A DNA stretch of 11,104 bases, from positions 86,317-97,420 of the forward strand of contig MU069976.1 of NCBI GenBank assembly GCA_002284615.2, given 5' to 3'. Numbering within the stretch: position 1 is the first letter of the stretch; every line of letters begins with the position of its first letter. The notes beneath the pieces were generated by a model. It did not search any database. It saw only the letters and a list, made by a program, of their open reading frames with translations, and was not told where the DNA came from. The stretch is from Dunaliella salina. Taxonomy: Eukaryota > Chlorophyta > Chlorophyceae > Chlamydomonadales > Dunaliellaceae. Of this stretch, positions 9,101 to 11,104 are shown one piece after another. Position numbers and translations under genes: made by a program.

Positions 9101-9526
9101 TGTGCAGACTACGCATCACACTGGCATCACACAGCAGGCATAACACAGACTATGCATCACACAGCAGGCATAACACAGACTATGCATCACACGCAGGCAT
9201 AACACAGACTATGCATCACACGCAGGCATAACACAGACTATGCATCACACGCAGGCATAACACAGACTATGCATCACACAGCAGGCACAACAAGCATAAC
9301 ACAGCAGGCATAACACAGCAGGCATGTGCTCCGCATAGGGATGTTGCATAGCATGCACCACTCCTCGGCGCCCCCACCTGCTCCATTGCTGCACCAGCTC
9401 CACGGCGGCGCGCTTGTTGGCCTGCGTCTCGTCGGGACACTTGGCCAGGAACATGATGCGCGAGCCGAGCTGTGAGCGCTTGAGGTTGTCCCTGATGTCC
9501 TCCCTGCCGGTGTCTATGGGCAGCGC
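1503..9526 (-). CDS. IWS1: IWS1/SPN1 transcription elongation factor, C-terminal part, four spliced exons (5' exons outside window)
   Basis: Join 9526-9378, 7088-6899, 2632-2542 and 1618-1503 on the minus strand: 149+190+91+116 = 546 nt, 181 residues plus TAG. Introns are 2289, 4266 and 923 nt, with donors GTGGGG, GTGTGG and GTGAGC and acceptors all CAG|G. The split codons AG|G (Arg) and G|GC (Gly) are restored exactly, which is strong support for the model. Family knowledge: IWS1/Spn1 binds Spt6 and RNA polymerase II in the nucleus and acts in elongation, mRNA processing and chromatin maintenance. Its core is a TFIIS N-terminal-like helical domain ending near WSRPIF, then a linker, a conserved DYVV-R/E-P segment and a basic C-terminus; all of these appear here in that order. 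The exons coding the domain's first half and the acidic N-terminus should lie beyond the right edge. No TGTAA-type poly(A) signal was found downstream. Expression is untested. Confidence 0.87.
1680..1830 (-). repeat. Decayed copies of the acceptor junction of the last IWS1 exon
   Basis: Plus-strand tcctggaagcaattgcatc tttcttgcttgcag (1691-1724) aligns with tctggaagcggttctcgtc cttcttgcctgcag (1591-1624), which spans the true exon start, at a spacing of about 101 bp. A third, weaker repeat is seen about 114 bp further on, where agctgccatgcactacctct (minus strand, around 1790) matches agctggcatgcactctctat (around 1675). Further short direct repeats (cttcatgtgca at 1868 and 1950; cattttgccattttg) continue to about 1990 and may be older remnants. 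Confidence 0.65.
1991..2541. other. Intron sequence without recognised features
   Basis: This is the remainder of the 923-nt intron between the last two IWS1 exons. I see no coding exon, RNA gene or convincing repeat apart from the donor GTGAGC at its gene-proximal end (2541-2536). Short open frames here have no recognisable content. Confidence 0.5.
2542..2632 (-). CDS. IWS1: IWS1 exon: conserved LDYVV segment and Gly-rich linker
   Basis: The exon starts in phase 0 after cttccccgcag and has 30 codons plus one G before the donor GTGAGC (GT at 2541-2540). It reads [18 protein letters not shown], then a short Ala/Gln run and GGGSGGGG. The DYVV-x-P-Q core is the most conserved part of the IWS1 C-terminal tail (DYVVRP or DFVIRP in homologues). 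The preceding exon ends in HASRPQ, so the joined order is the family's usual order. The glycine run is a lineage-specific linker. The final G joins GC of the next exon to give Gly. Decayed copies of this exon's first 40-45 bases recur many times between 2719 and 4530. Confidence 0.85.
2853..2853. other. Ambiguous base inside a poly-C run
   Basis: The run from 2843 to 2859 is C on both sides of one N. This is probably an unresolved homopolymer length rather than a biological feature. Confidence 0.95.
3174..3260. repeat. Hairpin: 22-bp inverted repeat with 43-nt loop
   Basis: Arm 3174-3195 (ttcctccgagcgcacaggag ac) and arm 3239-3260 are inverted copies with a single mismatch. The near-palindrome aaggcattcgaaggcctt (3138-3155, 16 of 18 positions self-complementary) lies 18 bp upstream with TATATA between. 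The size would suit a small foldback RNA precursor or a transposon end, but neither is shown. Confidence 0.8.
4640..4890. repeat. Minisatellites: (c)caaccaagatgctgtgcca units and a 15-bp aacatatgctgctgc run
   Basis: Variants of gtgccaaccaagatgctgtgcc and gccagctggc recur from about 4640 to 4880. Inside them four perfect-length 15-bp units occupy 4706-4720, 4721-4735, 4736-4750 and 4751-4765. Peptides read through this stretch are repeat artefacts. Confidence 0.8.
4900..5380. other. Intron sequence, nothing recognised
   Basis: This lies within the 4.3-kb IWS1 intron. No exon, RNA gene or strong repeat was seen. Confidence 0.45.
5380..5740. repeat. CCAAGGC / GCCTTGG repeat array containing an imperfect 45-bp inverted repeat
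   Basis: About ten copies of a module with core ccaaggc or gccttgg occur. The left part is in one orientation and the right part in the other. Arms 5471-5516 and 5561-5605 are inverted copies (for example tccaaggctgtcactgtcac against the reverse complement of acagtgactgccttggctt), roughly 80% matched with a small gap, loop about 44 nt. To the right, modules repeat every 26-32 bp to about 5740. Confidence 0.7.
5741..6034. other. Intron sequence, nothing recognised
   Basis: No coding or repeat signal seen between the inverted repeat and the microsatellite. Confidence 0.4.
6035..6182. repeat. Compound (CA)n / (CG)n microsatellite
   Basis: Two CA tracts each end in a short alternating CG block (6077-6086 and 6165-6178), separated by imperfect acatacacacataca. 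Open frames on both strands here consist only of Thr/His or Val/Cys repeats. Confidence 0.97.
6301..6898 (-). repeat. Tandem array (about 120 bp, four to five units) of the 3' end and donor of IWS1 exon 6899-7088
   Basis: The plus-strand core gcatgccacctaaagcctgg recurs near 6434, 6545, 6665 and 6785, with the true exon version at 6912-6931. On the minus strand it encodes [16 protein letters not shown] variants of the exon's [12 protein letters not shown]. Most units keep a donor-like CAG|GTGTGG or TAG|GTGTGG after it. The unit body contains aacactgttgatggcagagg and cagctgagttgcgc. One reading of the exon homology extends upstream as [12 protein letters not shown] against [13 protein letters not shown] possible older relative ([12 protein letters not shown]) is encoded at about 6240-6290. 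Confidence 0.8.
6899..7088 (-). CDS. IWS1: IWS1 exon: RPIF motif and charged coiled coil
   Basis: The acceptor is tgttttcgcgcag at 7091-7089. The first G completes Arg, giving WSR|PIFFDP across the junction, the family signature. The 63 whole codons run [18 protein letters not shown], then an Arg/Glu/Gln/Ala-rich helix (about residues 10-48, probably coiled coil), then [15 protein letters not shown]. The last stretch matches the HASRPE-like sequence that precedes the DYVV segment in plant homologues as I recall them. The donor is CAG|GTGTGG with GT at 6898-6897, leaving phase 0. This exon is the intact member of two repeat arrays: its 5' junction is copied upstream to 8040 and its 3' end downstream to about 6430. 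Confidence 0.85.
7089..8040 (-). repeat. Array of about nine decayed copies of the intron/exon junction of IWS1 exon 6899-7088
   Basis: Read on the minus strand, units of 104-129 bp repeat a pyrimidine-rich tract, a CAG or TAG, and then a version of the exon start GCCCATTTTCTTTGACCC. Acceptor-like AGs lie at about 7221-7220, 7324-7323, 7432-7431, 7536-7535, 7651-7650, 7758-7757, 7868-7867, 7953-7952 (weak) and 8038-8037. Encoded starts include [36 protein letters not shown] and RPILSS, beside the true [10 protein letters not shown]. The copy nearest the exon (7145-7235) carries the longest exon homology, to about the ALLKA(R)QQ codons. Long ORFs through this stretch are by-products of the repeat. 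Confidence 0.82.
8041..9104. other. Intron sequence with a pyrimidine-rich tract
   Basis: This lies between the junction array and the minisatellite within the 2.3-kb IWS1 intron. A strongly pyrimidine-rich stretch runs from about 8385 to 8470 on the plus strand, and a purine run (aaggaaagggggggga) lies at about 8306. No exon or known element was recognised. Confidence 0.5.
9105..9324. repeat. 29-30-bp minisatellite
   Basis: Units of cagactatgcatcacac(a)gcaggcataaca follow each other directly from 9105 and end in shortened gcaggcataacaca units to 9324. Several central units are identical 29-mers, so the array is young or homogenised. It begins about 50 bp inside the intron after the donor at 9377. 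Confidence 0.93.
9378..9526 (-). CDS. IWS1: IWS1 exon: second half of TFIIS N-terminal-like domain
   Basis: The exon starts in phase 0 after the acceptor cttacacacag and ends with AG before the donor GTGGGG. It encodes 49 residues plus two thirds of an Arg codon. It opens with [11 protein letters not shown], continues with [15 protein letters not shown] and ends in ELVQQWS(R). In IWS1 proteins this is the stretch of PID..., R..L..S.LG..IMFL and WSRPIF, which forms the last helices of the Spt6-binding domain. Codons are strongly G/C-ending, unlike the surrounding intron. The preceding residues (usually a NWL.PLPDGSLPN segment) are not encoded between here and the right edge of the window, so the next upstream exon is missing. 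A 95%+ identical partial copy sits 145 bp upstream in gene direction. Confidence 0.88.
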
Positions 9527-9585
9527 CTGTGTGTAAGTGCAAGCAGGGCATAAGCACAAGTTCCAGGTTGCACAGAGTCAAGCAA

Positions 9586-9679
9586 TTGGCCAGGAACATG
9601 ATGCGTGAGCCGAGCTGTGAGCGCTTGAGGTTGTCCCTGATGTCCTCCCTGCCGGTGTCTATGGGCAGCGGCTGTGTGT
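9586..9679 (-). pseudogene. Partial, near-identical duplicate of IWS1 exon 9378-9526 with its acceptor
   Basis: Positions 9586-9679 match 9441-9534 over 94 bp with two differences (C/T and C/G), at a spacing of 145 bp. The copy keeps the acceptor cacacag, with its exon-like start at 9671 (CCG instead of GCG), and reads [13 protein letters not shown] through MFLA. It then leaves homology before the KCPDE part and has no good donor nearby, so it cannot replace the true exon. It is the youngest junction duplicate in the window. The flanking intron part of this copy was later split by the MITE at 9684-10090. Confidence 0.85.
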
Positions 9680-9683
9680 GAAT

Positions 9684-10090
9684 CAGGGATGGGTCATACG
9701 TGAATACGCGTATTTCCGCGTATCGTTAAAATTGATGAAAAAACACGTTTCACTAAAATGGCATTTTGCCAAACGTCAGAAAATACGTAGGTAAATCGCT
9801 TCGACAGGCCATGTGAGACCTTCGACAGACCTCCGAGTGACCTTCGGAAAGAGCTGCTGCGCACTTTGCCACCCAGCACCCTTCTTTTCTGGCATGTGTA
9901 AGTGTTTGTGGGCCTTGGGGGATGTGTGGGGATCGTTGGGGGGCTGTTGGGACCCCTCCTCGAGGTCCCTCCCACCCAAAACCCTCCCGGCCATTTCTGG
10001 CCCTCCCATTTCACGTGTATACGCGGCATTCGCGTATTTTGCACCTATACGCGTACCGTTAAGCCCAAACTCGCGTATGATCCAACCCTG
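9684..10090. mobile_element. hAT-like non-autonomous DNA transposon (MITE), 407 bp
   Basis: The ends are inverted: the left end CAGGGATGGGTCATACGTGA and the reverse complement of the right end CAGGGTTGGATCATACGCGA agree at 17 of 20 positions. The flanking 8-mers gtgtgaat (9676-9683) and gtgtgagt (10091-10098) differ at one base and look like an 8-bp target-site duplication. CAGGG termini plus an 8-bp duplication are typical of the hAT superfamily. Subterminal zones at both ends carry several (A)TACGCG(T) motifs, possible transposase-binding sites. The interior is CpG-rich compared with the flanks and has no credible ORF. Removing the element and one flank restores the alignment of the exon-copy intron with 9527-9550. 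Confidence 0.82.
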
Positions 10091-10300
10091 GTGTGAGTGC
10101 AAGCAGAGTAAGGGATAAGCTGCCCATGCATGCAAGCAGAGAACTGGATAGACTGCCCAGTGTCCATTGGCAGCGCCCGTGCATGCAAGCATAGGTACAA
10201 GTTTCAAGTTGGAACAAACACTTGCTCTCCCTGGTGCTTTCTTTGTGTGCGCTGGTGAGCACTGCATTTGTCTGCTCTGCACAAGTCTCAAGTTGGGGAG
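10091..10300. repeat. Older decayed copies of the IWS1 exon 9378-9526 acceptor junction
   Basis: Bases 10160-10215 (tgtccattggcagcgcccgt, then gcaagcataggtacaagtttcaagttgg) align with 9510-9570, where the true exon start and upstream intron read tgtctatgggcagcgcctgt and gcaagcagggcataagcacaagttcc. The acceptor AG has decayed to GG here. A shorter match, gcaagcagagtaagggataag, follows the MITE at 10099, and caagtctcaagttgg appears near 10284. These are older members of the series whose youngest member is 9586-9679. Confidence 0.6.
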
Positions 10301-10533
10301 CCGGTCGCACCAGCTTTGAGGCGCCAGACATTACGCTGTCTCCTTTGTGTGGTTGATGGGGATTGCATGTCATCCATAGAATTGCATGTTGAAGGTGATT
10401 TGTTGCCGGACCCACGATGGTGAGGGACGGGGACGAGAGCCCCAGCTTGGTGCTGCTCTCATGCAACTCAGCAGAATGTTACGATGTACAGGAGTTATCC
10501 TGGTGGTGTAAACGTGATGTTCAGTCCATGTGT
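10301..10533. other. No feature recognised
   Basis: Short frames only. None resembles the IWS1 domain segment expected upstream. Confidence 0.4.
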
Positions 10534-10671
10534 GCCTTTCATTGAGTGCTACTGTCTTCATCAAGCCATGTTAAATGGGACTGGCCATGTTTAGTGGGAC
10601 TGGCCATGTTGAATGGGACTTGCCTTTCATTGAGTGCTACTGTCTTCATTAGGCCATGTTAAATGGGACTG
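10534..10671. repeat. 88-bp-spaced direct repeat with nested 19-bp units
   Basis: Bases 10534-10583 and 10622-10671 are near-identical (tgccttcat-type differences limited to catcaagcc against cattaggcc). Between them gccatgttaaatgggactg is repeated at 10565, 10584, 10603 and 10653. Confidence 0.88.

Positions 10672-11104
<433 letters not shown>

Noticed and set aside
9105..9324. Regular 29-30-bp direct repeats resembling a CRISPR array
   Set aside because: Units abut directly with no unique spacers, no cas genes are present, and the setting is a eukaryotic intron.

Overview
The window is eukaryotic nuclear DNA, most likely from a green alga (Chlorophyta). The evidence is one gene with short GC-rich exons, long repeat-filled introns, CAG|G acceptors and plant-like residues in its conserved protein core. 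The lineage is an inference; I cannot name the species. Both ends of the window run out in (CA)n microsatellite, and a single N sits in a poly-C run, so this may be a contig bounded by repeats.

The one gene I can support is on the minus strand: the C-terminal part of the transcription elongation factor IWS1 (SPN1). It is assembled from four exons, 9526-9378, 7088-6899, 2632-2542 and 1618-1503 (5' to 3' of the gene). All three introns are GT-AG, every split codon is restored (phases 2, 0, 1), and the join gives 181 residues and a stop. The protein shows the second half of the TFIIS N-terminal-like domain ending in WSRPIF, a charged coiled coil, the conserved LDYVV segment and a basic C-terminus. 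The 5' exons lie beyond the right edge.

The striking feature is what fills the introns. Each visible exon has, in the intron upstream of it, a series of decaying tandem copies of its own intron/exon junction (the end of the intron plus the first tens of exon bases). Exon 7088-6899 also has a series of copies of its 3' end and donor in the downstream intron. Several copies still translate into recognisable variants of the exon peptide. Together these arrays account for much of the 9 kb locus. I know of no name for this pattern and regard it as the main discovery candidate.

Layout from left to right: 1-49 microsatellite; 386-905 satellite of about 105 bp; about 957-1128 a tRNA-like SINE candidate; 1225-1475 a repeat of about 55 bp; 1503-1618 last exon, followed by decayed junction copies to about 1830; 2542-2632 penultimate exon, then its junction array to about 4640, split by a CpG-rich unrelated segment (about 2800-3420) with a palindrome and a 22-bp-armed hairpin; 4640-4890 minisatellites; 5380-5740 repeats arranged as an inverted repeat; 6035-6182 CA/CG microsatellite; 6301-6898 donor-junction array; 6899-7088 exon; 7089-8040 acceptor-junction array; 9105-9324 minisatellite; 9378-9526 exon; 9586-9679 near-identical partial copy of that exon; 9684-10090 a hAT-like MITE with an 8-bp target duplication; 10534-10671 small repeats; 11002-11104 microsatellite.
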